From an uncultured Acetatifactor sp. (GTDB taxonomy: Bacteria; Bacillota; Clostridia; Lachnospirales; Lachnospiraceae), in NCBI GenBank assembly GCA_947626405.1, contig CANQSE010000007.1:1-18622 (forward strand): a stretch of DNA of 18,622 nt, in the 5' to 3' direction. Under the pieces are notes generated by a model. It worked only from the letters and a program-made list of their open reading frames with translations, was not told where the DNA came from and made no database searches. Below, piece after piece: positions 1-4,925 of the stretch. Position 1 is the stretch's first letter; every line of letters starts with the position of its first letter. The translations under genes and the position numbers were made by a program.

Positions 1-63
1 CGTGTTGTCTGCTTCAACATGAATTATACGGGTAAATCCACGTTGCTGCAAATGTGAGGTCAC
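1..63 (-). CDS. Partial leftward reading frame running off the window edge
   Basis: On the minus strand a frame opens at a GTG at 63 and continues off the left edge (VTSHLQQRGFTRIIHVEADN and onward). It is preceded two codons earlier by a stop. A good AGGAGG site lies further upstream on the minus strand, eight bases before a TTG that reads only eleven codons (PERQHLDNMK) before TGA. That short frame ends where the longer frame begins, as if one gene were split by a single-base shift. I do not recognise the protein. It may share a leftward operon with the 144-455 gene. Too little is visible for more than a tentative call. Confidence 0.25.
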   Translation of the reverse strand, partial: MTSHLQQRGFTRIIHVEADNT

Positions 64-143
64 TTCATATTATCTAAATGCTGACGTTCTGGCAAGATAA
101 ATTCCTCCTGTGCCCTCGTAACCTCCGGGGCGGGATGTGGTCG

Positions 144-455
144 TTATTTTGTTATGTCAAAAAGTCTTCCCGCGAAACATTCATCATTATATGTCATGCT
201 GGCAAATTTTTCATATTCCTCAAATGTACAAGAATGACCGTTAAAGCTGACGCGGTTTTTGCTGATATTGAAATGTGCATAATTTTTGCTTTCCAGAATG
301 ATGTCTGCCATGTCAATACCATCTCCATAATAAAAATGGTGAACAGTGCAGCCCGGAAAAAGAATCTCGGCAGCTTTTTCAAACTGTTTAATCATGCCTT
401 GAATACCTTCTGCCTTAAATCCGTTATCCTTTGTTTCAACCGTAATGTTTAACAT
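144..455 (-). CDS. Hypothetical protein, 103 aa, divergent from the RHH regulator
   Basis: The start is the ATG at 455, chosen because AGGAGG lies nine bases upstream on the minus strand; a longer frame to 530 would run through the promoter. The product begins MLNITVETKDNGFKAEGIQG and has no transmembrane segment or motif that I recognise. Its aromatic and acidic make-up suggests a small soluble cytoplasmic protein. It is AT-richer than the phage structural genes. It is transcribed opposite to the phage late genes, as expected of an accessory (moron-like) gene expressed from its own promoter in the lysogen. A good promoter sits at 487-515 with a perfect palindrome filling the spacer, so repression by the neighbouring ribbon-helix-helix protein is likely (inference). 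Function unknown. Confidence 0.65.
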   Translation of the reverse strand: MLNITVETKDNGFKAEGIQGMIKQFEKAAEILFPGCTVHHFYYGDGIDMADIILESKNYAHFNISKNRVSFNGHSCTFEEYEKFASMTYNDECFAGRLFDITK

Positions 456-486
456 ATTAGGAACCCTCCTGTGTTTTGATGGTCTT

Positions 487-515
487 ATTATATACTTATA
501 TAAGTATATGCGCAA
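487..515 (-). promoter_or_regulatory. Leftward promoter with palindromic operator in its spacer
   Basis: Read on the minus strand, TTGCGC (510-515) and a perfect TATAAT (487-492) are separated by exactly 17 bases. The 20-bp perfect palindrome at 490-509 fills the spacer and overlaps the -10. This is a classical arrangement for repression by steric block. It would drive the 144-455 gene with a short leader containing AGGAGG. Confidence 0.65.
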
Positions 516-589
516 GACGTAATATTTCACAAAGATTTATAAACTTATATAAGCTTAATTTGTGCAATTTGTATACTTGTATAAGTATA
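490..589. promoter_or_regulatory. Three related palindromes in the divergent intergenic region (operator array)
   Basis: Palindrome 1 (490-509) is perfect over 20 bp with core ACTTATATAAGT. Palindrome 2 (540-557) has the same CTTATATAAG centre with one mismatched pair. Palindrome 3 (572-589) is TATACTTGTATAAGTATA, again with one mismatched pair. Their centres are about 49 and 32 bp apart. Short AT-rich palindromes repeated between divergent genes fit dimeric ribbon-helix-helix binding, and such a protein is encoded at 631. Binding is inferred, not shown. Sites 1 and 3 overlap the two divergent promoters, so one protein could repress both genes. Confidence 0.65.
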
Positions 590-606
590 TCCTGCTGTGC
601 TATGAT
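577..606 (+). promoter_or_regulatory. Probable rightward promoter of the RHH gene
   Basis: TTGTAT (577-582) and TATGAT (601-606) are spaced 18 bp, with a TG one base before the -10 (extended -10). The -35 lies inside the third palindrome, consistent with autoregulation by the downstream regulator. The match is weaker than that of the leftward promoter. Confidence 0.4.
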
Positions 607-630
607 TTAGGGAAAGAAAGGCGGTGGATT

Positions 631-813
631 ATGGGAACATCTGCGACAAGGGCAAAGAATAAATTTAACCGTGAGCGGTACGACCAATACTTGCTCACAA
701 TGGCAAAAGGCGACAAGAAACGATATAAGGCGATTGCTGACGGAAAGGGAATGAGCATGAACGCCTATATCATACAGGCAATCGAAGAAAAGATACAGCG
801 CGACAATAATTAG
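631..813 (+). CDS. Small ribbon-helix-helix (Arc-like) regulator
   Basis: The 60-aa product starts at the ATG at 631 behind a GGCGGTGG ribosome site; the longer frame from 562 would run through the operators. After a basic N-terminus (TRAKNKFNRERYDQ) comes a predicted strand (DQYLLTMAKGDK), a helix (KRYKAIADGK), a G-MSMNAYI turn and a second helix ending EEKIQRDN. This is the pattern of Arc/CopG-like ribbon-helix-helix repressors, in which dimers insert a beta ribbon into the major groove. The likely targets are the palindromes at 490-589. It lies 31 bp upstream of the 845 gene, probably in the same transcript, which ends at the 1075-1100 terminator. Family assignment is fairly firm; the targets are inferred. 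Confidence 0.82.
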   Translation: MGTSATRAKNKFNRERYDQYLLTMAKGDKKRYKAIADGKGMSMNAYIIQAIEEKIQRDNN

Positions 814-844
814 ATTGGCATAAAAAACGAAAGGGGATTTTAAA

Positions 845-1069
845 ATGCAGGAAGTTTATGAAAACATTGTAGACCAAATAAGCGCGAAGCGTGATGAATT
901 AAAGGAAAGGCAATTGCAATTCACTATTTTTTGCGAAAGAAATATGGATTCCCCGCTTTTTGAGAGCGGCGCAATAAATGCCTTATTGGTTATGCAGCAG
1001 TTAAAATTCGAGATTGCCCAGCTTGAAAAAACGGAAACGCTCATAAGGGCTATATATAAAATAGAATGA
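845..1069 (+). CDS. Hypothetical coiled-coil protein, 74 aa
   Basis: Starts at the ATG at 845 with AAAGGGGATTTTAAA upstream. The product is mostly helical: two charged helices (residues about 5-32 and 45-72) joined by a short FCERNMDSPLFESG linker, with heptad-like leucine and isoleucine spacing in the second. No catalytic motif or membrane segment is seen. It is probably co-transcribed with the RHH regulator and is followed directly by a terminator. It could be a small partner or accessory protein of the regulator; that is a guess from position only. Confidence 0.68.
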   Translation: MQEVYENIVDQISAKRDELKERQLQFTIFCERNMDSPLFESGAINALLVMQQLKFEIAQLEKTETLIRAIYKIE

Positions 1070-1074
1070 CGATT

Positions 1075-1100
1075 AGGGCGGCCTTATAGCCGCTCTTTTT
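1075..1100 (+). terminator. Rho-independent terminator after the RHH operon
   Basis: An 8-bp stem (AGGGCGGC with GCCGCTCT, one GU pair), a six-base loop and a run of five T. It separates the regulatory island from the DUF5131 block. Confidence 0.75.
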
Positions 1101-1109
1101 GTGCGGGAA

Positions 1110-1147
1110 AAATTCGGTACAAATAAAGATTCCACTTGCTGTAAAAT
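1110..1147 (+). promoter_or_regulatory. Promoter-like box 1 (GGTACAA - 17 nt - TGTAAAAT)
   Basis: GGTACAA (1116-1122) lies inside the 15-mer AAATTCGGTACAAAT. It is followed after 17 bases by TGTAAAAT, a TG-extended -10 (TAAAAT, 1142-1147). The same 15-mer and spacing recur at 1953-1990. No TTGACA-like -35 is present at 17 bp, so GGTACAA may be an activator or alternative sigma element (inference). It would start transcription near 1154, giving a leader of about 27 nt for the gene at 1181. Confidence 0.5.
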
Positions 1148-1180
1148 GGTATTAACAAAATATTAGTGGAGGGAATACTC

Positions 1181-1954
1181 ATGAACAAAACTAAGATTGA
1201 TTGGTGTGACAGCACATGGAATCCGATTACGGGGTGCCTGCATGGATGCGAATACTGCTATGCGCGGAATATTGCGCGGCGGTTTGGAAAGAATTATCCA
1301 GACTACTCCCCATCAGCAGTTGAAAGTGGTTTGCATATTATCGACACAAAATTTGACGATACACCATATCCTTTTGGATTTGAGCCAACATTACACGCAT
1401 ACCGCCTCGATGAGTATGTCAACAAAAAAGGCAGAAACATATTTGTCTGTTCGATGGCCGATATGTTCGGTGATTGGGTACCGGATTCGTGGCTTGATGA
1501 AGTGTTCGCGGCTTGTGAAAAAGCGCCACAGCACAACTATCTTTTCCTGACGAAGAATCCGAGAAGGTACTGCAAGAATGAATACGGCTATGGTGTTCCT
1601 CTCGGCGAAAATATGTGGTATGGAACAACAATAGCGAAATGTGATGATATTAGCAGGTTTAATTACCTACCGGCATTTTGCAACAATACTTTTGTTAGCA
1701 TAGAACCGCTGTTGGAAGATATAGAGCCGGGAAAGTGCAATATCATGTTCCGACAAGTAGATTGGTTCATTATCGGTACAGAGACCGGCCGCCGGAAAAA
1801 TAAGGTTGTGCCGGAAAGAAAGTGGATTGAGGATATTGTGAATGAGTGCCGCAAATACGGAAAGCCGGTATTCATGAAATCCAGTCTTGCTCCGATATGG
1901 GGAGAAAATCTCATACAGGAATTTCCGGCAGGACTACAGAAAAGCGCTTCGTAA
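1181..1954 (+). CDS. DUF5131 / phage Gp37-Gp68 family protein, predicted radical-SAM-like
   Basis: The 257-aa product starts at the ATG at 1181, five bases after GTGGAGGG. The N-terminus KIDWCDSTWNPITGC-LHG-CEYC is the hallmark of the Gp37/Gp68 (DUF5131) family. Cys19, Cys23 and Cys26 form a CX3CX2C cluster of the radical SAM type, expected to bind a 4Fe-4S cluster. Downstream the family pattern continues with FVCSMADMFGDWVP, FLTKNPRRY, a VSIEPLLEDIEPG segment and FIIGTETGRRKNKV, consistent with a TIM-barrel fold. The family is common in phages and mobile elements; its substrate is not established to my knowledge. It is an accessory gene on its own promoter-like box, and its stop codon overlaps the second such box. 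Length is typical and the gene looks intact. Confidence 0.9.
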   Translation: MNKTKIDWCDSTWNPITGCLHGCEYCYARNIARRFGKNYPDYSPSAVESGLHIIDTKFDDTPYPFGFEPTLHAYRLDEYVNKKGRNIFVCSMADMFGDWVPDSWLDEVFAACEKAPQHNYLFLTKNPRRYCKNEYGYGVPLGENMWYGTTIAKCDDISRFNYLPAFCNNTFVSIEPLLEDIEPGKCNIMFRQVDWFIIGTETGRRKNKVVPERKWIEDIVNECRKYGKPVFMKSSLAPIWGENLIQEFPAGLQKSAS

Positions 1955-1990
1955 ATTCGGTACAAATTTTTTCGAGAAGTGTGGTAGTAT
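1953..1990 (+). promoter_or_regulatory. Promoter-like box 2 (GGTACAA - 17 nt - GGTAGTAT)
   Basis: The exact 15-mer AAATTCGGTACAAAT of box 1 recurs at 1953-1967, overlapping the DUF5131 stop codon. It is followed after 17 bases by GGTAGTAT (-10 TAGTAT, 1985-1990). The predicted start near 1997 falls just before the first hairpin of the structured RNA region. Confidence 0.5.
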
Positions 1991-1999
1991 GTAAACATA

Positions 2000-2116
2000 G
2001 GGGTGAAACCCCATGCGTACGGCTTTCCCTTAGGGCTAGTTCCTGCGGGATACGCGGCCCGGCTGTACGCAAAACACCACGCGACGTATTCAGGGTGACG
2101 GGCTGGCGGCGCGTGG
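2000..2116 (+). ncRNA. Hairpin-rich structured RNA or 5' leader, family not recognised
   Basis: The 190-bp gap between DUF5131 and the next gene holds three consecutive stems. H1 is GGGG/CCCC (2000-2012) around TGAAA. H2 is a 9-bp stem (2015-2023 with 2062-2070, one GU pair) enclosing an inner GGGC/GCCC stem (2034-2037 with 2057-2060). H3 is CCACGCG/CGCGTGG (2077-2083 with 2110-2116). The segment is clearly more GC-rich than the flanking sequence and starts a few bases after a promoter-like box. It could be a free-standing small RNA or a structured leader controlling the gene at 2145. I cannot match it to a known RNA family. Confidence 0.45.
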
Positions 2117-2144
2117 AAAACAAAAGGTGAAGAGGAAAAAGGCA

Positions 2145-2414
2145 ATGGTGGAAGTAGGAAAAACTGTATCATGGGTAAGCCAATCGCAAGGGAGCCAAAA
2201 GCGGAAAACCGGCAAAGTGGTTGCGATTGTGAAGATGAAAAAAAGCGCATACGATTTGATTCCCAAAACAGCGAAGAAAAGTCATGTCAAGTTTAGCAAT
2301 AATTTTGATTTTCACCGGGAGCGCGTTTTGGTAGCCGTCCCCGCTGGGGTAAATGGCGATATTACACATTATTATTGTCCTGCGTTAACCACGCTGATTA
2401 TGCAGGGAAATTGA
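2145..2414 (+). CDS. Small phage protein with SH3-like (beta-barrel) N-terminus, 89 aa
   Basis: I place the start at the ATG at 2145 (MVEVGKTVSWVSQSQGSQKR), nine bases after GAGG; a GTG six codons upstream (2127) is possible. The opening VEVGKTVSWVSQ...RKTGKVVAIVK alternates short beta strands with basic turns, as in KOW/SH3-like modules that bind nucleic acid. The middle is lysine-rich (KMKKSAYDLIPKTAKKSHVK) and a FHRERVLVAVPAG strand follows. It may be a small basic nucleic-acid-binding protein, but only by overall pattern. It stands between two structured-RNA regions and is translated behind the hairpin leader, so it could be regulated by, or act on, that RNA (speculative). Confidence 0.7.
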   Translation: MVEVGKTVSWVSQSQGSQKRKTGKVVAIVKMKKSAYDLIPKTAKKSHVKFSNNFDFHRERVLVAVPAGVNGDITHYYCPALTTLIMQGN

Positions 2415-2419
2415 AAATC

Positions 2420-2517
2420 TGGTCAGTGGCGGAAAAAGGTAGACGCTTATCAGGTAAGGGAAGATAAAAATATATTCCAGATGCTTCCTATGCGTGGTGC
2501 GAATCCACGCCTGACCA
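2420..2517 (+). other. Aberrant tRNA-Leu-like element
   Basis: A 7-bp terminal stem (TGGTCAG 2420-2426 with CTGACCA 2511-2517) encloses a class-II tRNA-like D arm: GCG (2429-2431), loop with GGTAGA, CGC (2444-2446), as in tRNA-Leu. A T-arm-like hairpin follows at 2492-2510 (6-bp stem, loop TGCGAAT). An ATCAGGT loop (2449-2455) would give anticodon CAG (Leu). GGAAG (2459-2463) can pair with CTTCC (2484-2488) as a long variable arm. Departures from a functional tRNA: only 2-3 bp of anticodon stem, G in place of the conserved second T of the T loop, a six-pair T stem, a 20-nt variable loop, and no encoded CCA. It is either a decayed phage tRNA or a tRNA mimic. Confidence 0.45.
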
Positions 2518-2521
2518 ATAA

Positions 2522-2621
2522 GGGCCGAGAATTGGGCGCGACAGAAGGTAAGACCCGGAAAAGGCACGGACTATAAACCTAGACAGGAACAAATGCGAAG
2601 CGCTTCCTGCGGTATCGGCTC
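2522..2621 (+). other. Second tRNA-like structured element, four bases downstream
   Basis: GGGCCGA (2522-2528) pairs over 7 bp (one GU) with TCGGCTC (2615-2621). Inside are a GGG/CCC stem (2534-2536 with 2554-2556) with a D-loop-like AGAAGGTAAGA, and a CAGGAA/TTCCTG hairpin (2584-2589 with 2604-2609) capped by GCG-AAG-CGC. No standard T loop or anticodon arm can be drawn. The tandem spacing to the preceding element resembles a tRNA array. It ends 17 bp before the next start codon, so it could also act as a leader. Confidence 0.3.
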
Positions 2622-2638
2622 TTCGGAAGGATAGAAAT

Positions 2639-2851
2639 ATGAGTGATGATTTTGTGGCTATATACAAATGCCGATTGTGCGAAGAAAAGATAAGATATGG
2701 TCATGCTGGGAATTATATAGCCGTTTCGGACGTTGTTTTTATGTCGGCAGGAGATGACAGTTGCAAGGCAAAACCCAAAATCATGCACTTTTGCAATGAT
2801 GGCTCTGTTGGACTGGCCGACTTCCTCGGCTACAAAAAAGAGGGGATTTAA
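2639..2851 (+). CDS. Small putative zinc-binding phage protein, 70 aa
   Basis: Starts at the ATG at 2639 with GGAAGGAT upstream. The sequence holds CRLCEE near residue 11-16 and HFC near residue 50 (MHFCNDGSVGLADFLGYKKE), a CxxC plus HxC arrangement that could bind one zinc as a small ribbon. The C-terminal D-GSVGLADF-L-G pattern resembles short phage zinc-ribbon proteins of unknown role. The stop codon overlaps the next start (TAATG), indicating translational coupling. The role is unknown; a nucleic-acid or protein-interaction role is typical of such ribbons. The metal site is inferred from the cysteines and histidine only. Confidence 0.72.
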   Translation: MSDDFVAIYKCRLCEEKIRYGHAGNYIAVSDVVFMSAGDDSCKAKPKIMHFCNDGSVGLADFLGYKKEGI

Positions 2852-3018
2852 TGGCTTGCGAAAAATCGAACACCGATTTCTGCCAAAACCGCAAGCGTCT
2901 GACAGAGCCGAACATAAAGGCGATAGAGGACGTGCTGAACCGTGGGCGTGATGCAGAAATCCGCCTTGACAGAAATCGGGAAGTAGTTGTTTATGAAGTG
3001 AGGAAAAACAAGGTTTAA
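2851..3018 (+). CDS. Small phage protein, 55 aa
   Basis: The start ATG at 2851 overlaps the upstream TAA, with GAGGGG six bases before it. The product is MACEKSNTDFCQNRKRLTEP and onward, then a helix KAIEDVLNRGRDAEIRLDRN, ending in a strand EVVVYEVRKNKV. The helix followed by a charged strand resembles small phage proteins often found just before terminase genes, but here no terminase follows. It is the last gene before the 3070-3109 terminator. No function can be assigned. Confidence 0.7.
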   Translation: MACEKSNTDFCQNRKRLTEPNIKAIEDVLNRGRDAEIRLDRNREVVVYEVRKNKV

Positions 3019-3031
3019 GCCTTTATAGATT

Positions 3032-3059
3032 GTTGGTGCATATATGGTTTATGCACAAC
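3032..3059. repeat. Hairpin with 7-bp stem just before the terminator
   Basis: GTGCATA (3036-3042) and TATGCAC (3050-3056) pair perfectly around a 7-base loop, extended by GTT/AAC with one bulged G. It lies between the last small gene and the terminator. It may add to 3' end stability or be a protein-binding dyad. Confidence 0.5.
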
Positions 3060-3069
3060 GGCAGATTGT

Positions 3070-3109
3070 TGCCAGTAGACGCGAGAGATCGTGTTTGCTG
3101 GCATTTTTT
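3070..3109 (+). terminator. Strong Rho-independent terminator
   Basis: A 15-bp uninterrupted stem (3070-3084 with 3089-3103, including GU pairs) capped by a GAGA (GNRA) tetraloop and followed by six T. It cleanly ends the accessory transcript, so the structural operon must be transcribed from a separate promoter or by antitermination. Confidence 0.92.
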
Positions 3110-3119
3110 ATTTTCCAGA

Positions 3120-3196
3120 CTTACAACCAACTTGCGTAAAGCTTGCGTAAAACTTGCGTGAAACTTACAACCAACTTGCGTTTGATTTGCTTACAC
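3120..3196. repeat. Imperfect 11-bp tandem repeats, about seven units
   Basis: The units read CTTACAACCAA, CTTGCGTAAAG, CTTGCGTAAAA, CTTGCGTGAAA, CTTACAACCAA, CTTGCGTTTGA and TTTGCTTACAC. The spacing is about one helical turn, so all copies face the same side of the DNA. No coding frame I trust covers them. They sit in the 350-bp gap between the terminator and the scaffold gene. A protein-binding array (late-gene activator or packaging-related) or slippage-derived sequence are both possible. Confidence 0.7.
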
Positions 3197-3237
3197 CATG
3201 CCATTTGGCTTTCACACCTCCTATTCACTTTTCTGGC

Positions 3238-3300
3238 GCACCCGTCCGCAAGGGAAACGCTGACGCGGCGGACAATGGCGGTTCGATTCCGCACGGATGC
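3238..3300 (+). other. Truncated tRNA-like element upstream of the scaffold gene
   Basis: GCACCCGT (3238-3245) pairs with ACGGATGC (3293-3300) with one C-A mismatch. Immediately inside the 3' strand is GCGG-TTCGATT-CCGC (3278-3292), an excellent T-loop sequence on a four-pair stem. Between them TCCGC/GCGGA forms a single internal arm. The 63-nt element thus has an acceptor-like stem, a T arm and one other arm only. It is too short for a normal tRNA. The rest of 3197-3362 shows no gene. Confidence 0.35.
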
Positions 3301-3374
3301 ATTACTGGGCGCAGTATACACGCTTACTCTCAACCGGGGACAGACCGGTATAAACACAATGTATGGAGGACATT

Positions 3375-4007
3375 ATGGCAGATATTTTTGAGTTGCTCAA
3401 AGACGCGGGAGTTGAAATCCCGGCAGACAAGAAGGACGCGTTTAATCGCGAGTTCCGAAAAACCTACAAAAGCGAGGGCGAAGTTTCCAAAGTGACCGGA
3501 AATCTGGAATCAGACCGGGACGCTTGGAAGAAACGCGCAGAGGACGCGGAGACCACGCTGAAAACCTTTGATGGAATCGACCCTGCGAAGATTCAGGCGG
3601 AGGTTGAGACGTGGAAGCAGAAAGCGGAAACGGCTGAAAAGGACTACGCCGCAAAGCTGGCGGAACGCGATTTTGAAGACGCGCTGAAAGAGGAAATCGG
3701 CCAGTATAAATTCACGTCCGAAGCGGCGAAGAAATCCATCATGGCGGATATTCGTGCGGCTGGGCTGAAATGCAAAGAGGGGAAAATCCTCGGCCTGTCC
3801 GACCTTATTACGCAGATGAAAGAAAAGGATTCTTCCGCTTTCGTTGATGAGCAACAGCAGAGCCTTGAGCAGAATCGCGCAAGGTTCACGAAGCCGCTCA
3901 ATCCGGGCGGCGGAACGAAACTGACAAAGAAAGACATCATGGACATTAAAGATGCCGGAGAGCGACAGAAAGCCATCATGGAGAACAGGGAACTTTTCGG
4001 CTATTAA
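3375..4007 (+). CDS. Phage capsid scaffolding protein (minor structural GP20 family)
   Basis: The 210-aa product starts at the ATG at 3375 five bases after GGAGG; an upstream in-frame ATG at 3363 lacks a site. The N-terminus ADIFELLKDAGVEIPADKKD is typical of the GP20-type scaffold. It continues into a long coiled coil (about residues 40-110, AEDAETTLKTFDGIDPAKIQ and onward) and a basic C-terminus (KKDIMDIKDAGERQKAIMEN) expected to touch the capsid protein. Scaffolds fill the procapsid and leave or are cleaved before DNA enters. It directly precedes the major capsid gene, the canonical order. It is the first gene of the continuous morphogenesis operon in this window. Confidence 0.92.
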   Translation: MADIFELLKDAGVEIPADKKDAFNREFRKTYKSEGEVSKVTGNLESDRDAWKKRAEDAETTLKTFDGIDPAKIQAEVETWKQKAETAEKDYAAKLAERDFEDALKEEIGQYKFTSEAAKKSIMADIRAAGLKCKEGKILGLSDLITQMKEKDSSAFVDEQQQSLEQNRARFTKPLNPGGGTKLTKKDIMDIKDAGERQKAIMENRELFGY

Positions 4008-4025
4008 GTCAGAAAGGAAAGGATT

Positions 4026-4925
4026 ATGCCTGCAAGAACCAATCTTACAACTATGGAGCAGTTTTCTCAGGTAAAAGCCCGCGAAGTGGACTTTGTCACA
4101 CGGTTTGGGCTGAACTGGGACGCGCTCAGAACGATTATGGGCATTATGCGCCCGATCAGAAAGGAACCCGGCACACAGCTTATTTCCTACAAGGCCAGCG
4201 TAGACGGGACGTTACAGGGCGGCACGGAAGTGGGCGAAGGTGAGGAGATCCCCTTCACCAAACTGAAAGTGGAGCCTGTATCCTACAGCGACATCGAATT
4301 TGCGAAGCACGCGCGTGGCGTTTCCATCGAAGCCATCGCAAAGTACGGCGCGCAGGTTGCCATCGAGCGTACAGACGAAGCGTTTCTGTATGCGATTCAG
4401 AGCAAAATTCTGGGGGACTTTTACAAGTTCCTTGCAACCGGCGAACTGAAATTCAATGAAAAGACGTGGCAGAGAGCGCTTGCTATGGCGAAGGGCAAGG
4501 TTCTGGACAAGTTCGCGGCTATGGACAGGGACGTTACGGAGGTTGTCGGCTTTGCCAATCTGGTAGACGCTTACAGCTATCTGGGTGACAAGGACGTTAC
4601 CATGCAGACCATGTTCGGCCTGAATTACATCGAGAATTTCCTCGGCTACCGGACGCTGTTCCTCCTGCCGGAGAAGTACATTGCCACGAATCAGGTGATT
4701 GCTACTCCGGTAGAAAACATCGACCTGTATTACATCGACCCGTCCGACAGCGACTTTGCGCGAGCCGGCCTTGACTTCACTGTGCAGGGCGAAACCAACC
4801 TGATCGGCGTTCATGTGGAGGGCGATTACAGCCGTGCTACGGGCGATATGTACGCCATCTATGCTATGAAGCTGTGGGCTGAATACCTTGACGGTATCGC
4901 GGTTGCGACAGTCCAGGGGGAATGA
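4026..4925 (+). CDS. Major capsid protein
   Basis: The 299-aa product starts at the ATG at 4026 after AAGGAAAGGATT. It sits directly after the scaffold gene and has an HK97-like profile: an N-terminal arm (residues 1-30), then an extended strand region with EPGTQLISYKASVDGTLQGG and GEGEEIPFTKLKVEP. A spine-helix region follows (HARGVSIEAIAKYGAQVAIE; LGDFYKFLATGELKF), then a domain rich in short strands ending YAIYAMKLWAEYLDGIAVAT. It forms the icosahedral shell. I see no protease gene between scaffold and capsid, so maturation may not need cleavage (inference). The stop overlaps the next start (ATGA). Confidence 0.9.
   Translation: MPARTNLTTMEQFSQVKAREVDFVTRFGLNWDALRTIMGIMRPIRKEPGTQLISYKASVDGTLQGGTEVGEGEEIPFTKLKVEPVSYSDIEFAKHARGVSIEAIAKYGAQVAIERTDEAFLYAIQSKILGDFYKFLATGELKFNEKTWQRALAMAKGKVLDKFAAMDRDVTEVVGFANLVDAYSYLGDKDVTMQTMFGLNYIENFLGYRTLFLLPEKYIATNQVIATPVENIDLYYIDPSDSDFARAGLDFTVQGETNLIGVHVEGDYSRATGDMYAIYAMKLWAEYLDGIAVATVQGE

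Noticed and set aside
1846..2130. Plus-strand frame spanning the DUF5131 end and the structured region
   Set aside because: It begins inside DUF5131 without a ribosome site, runs through strong hairpins and has an arginine/serine-rich nonsense composition. I treat the region as RNA.
3120..3196. CRISPR array
   Set aside because: The repeats are 11 bp, contiguous and without spacers.
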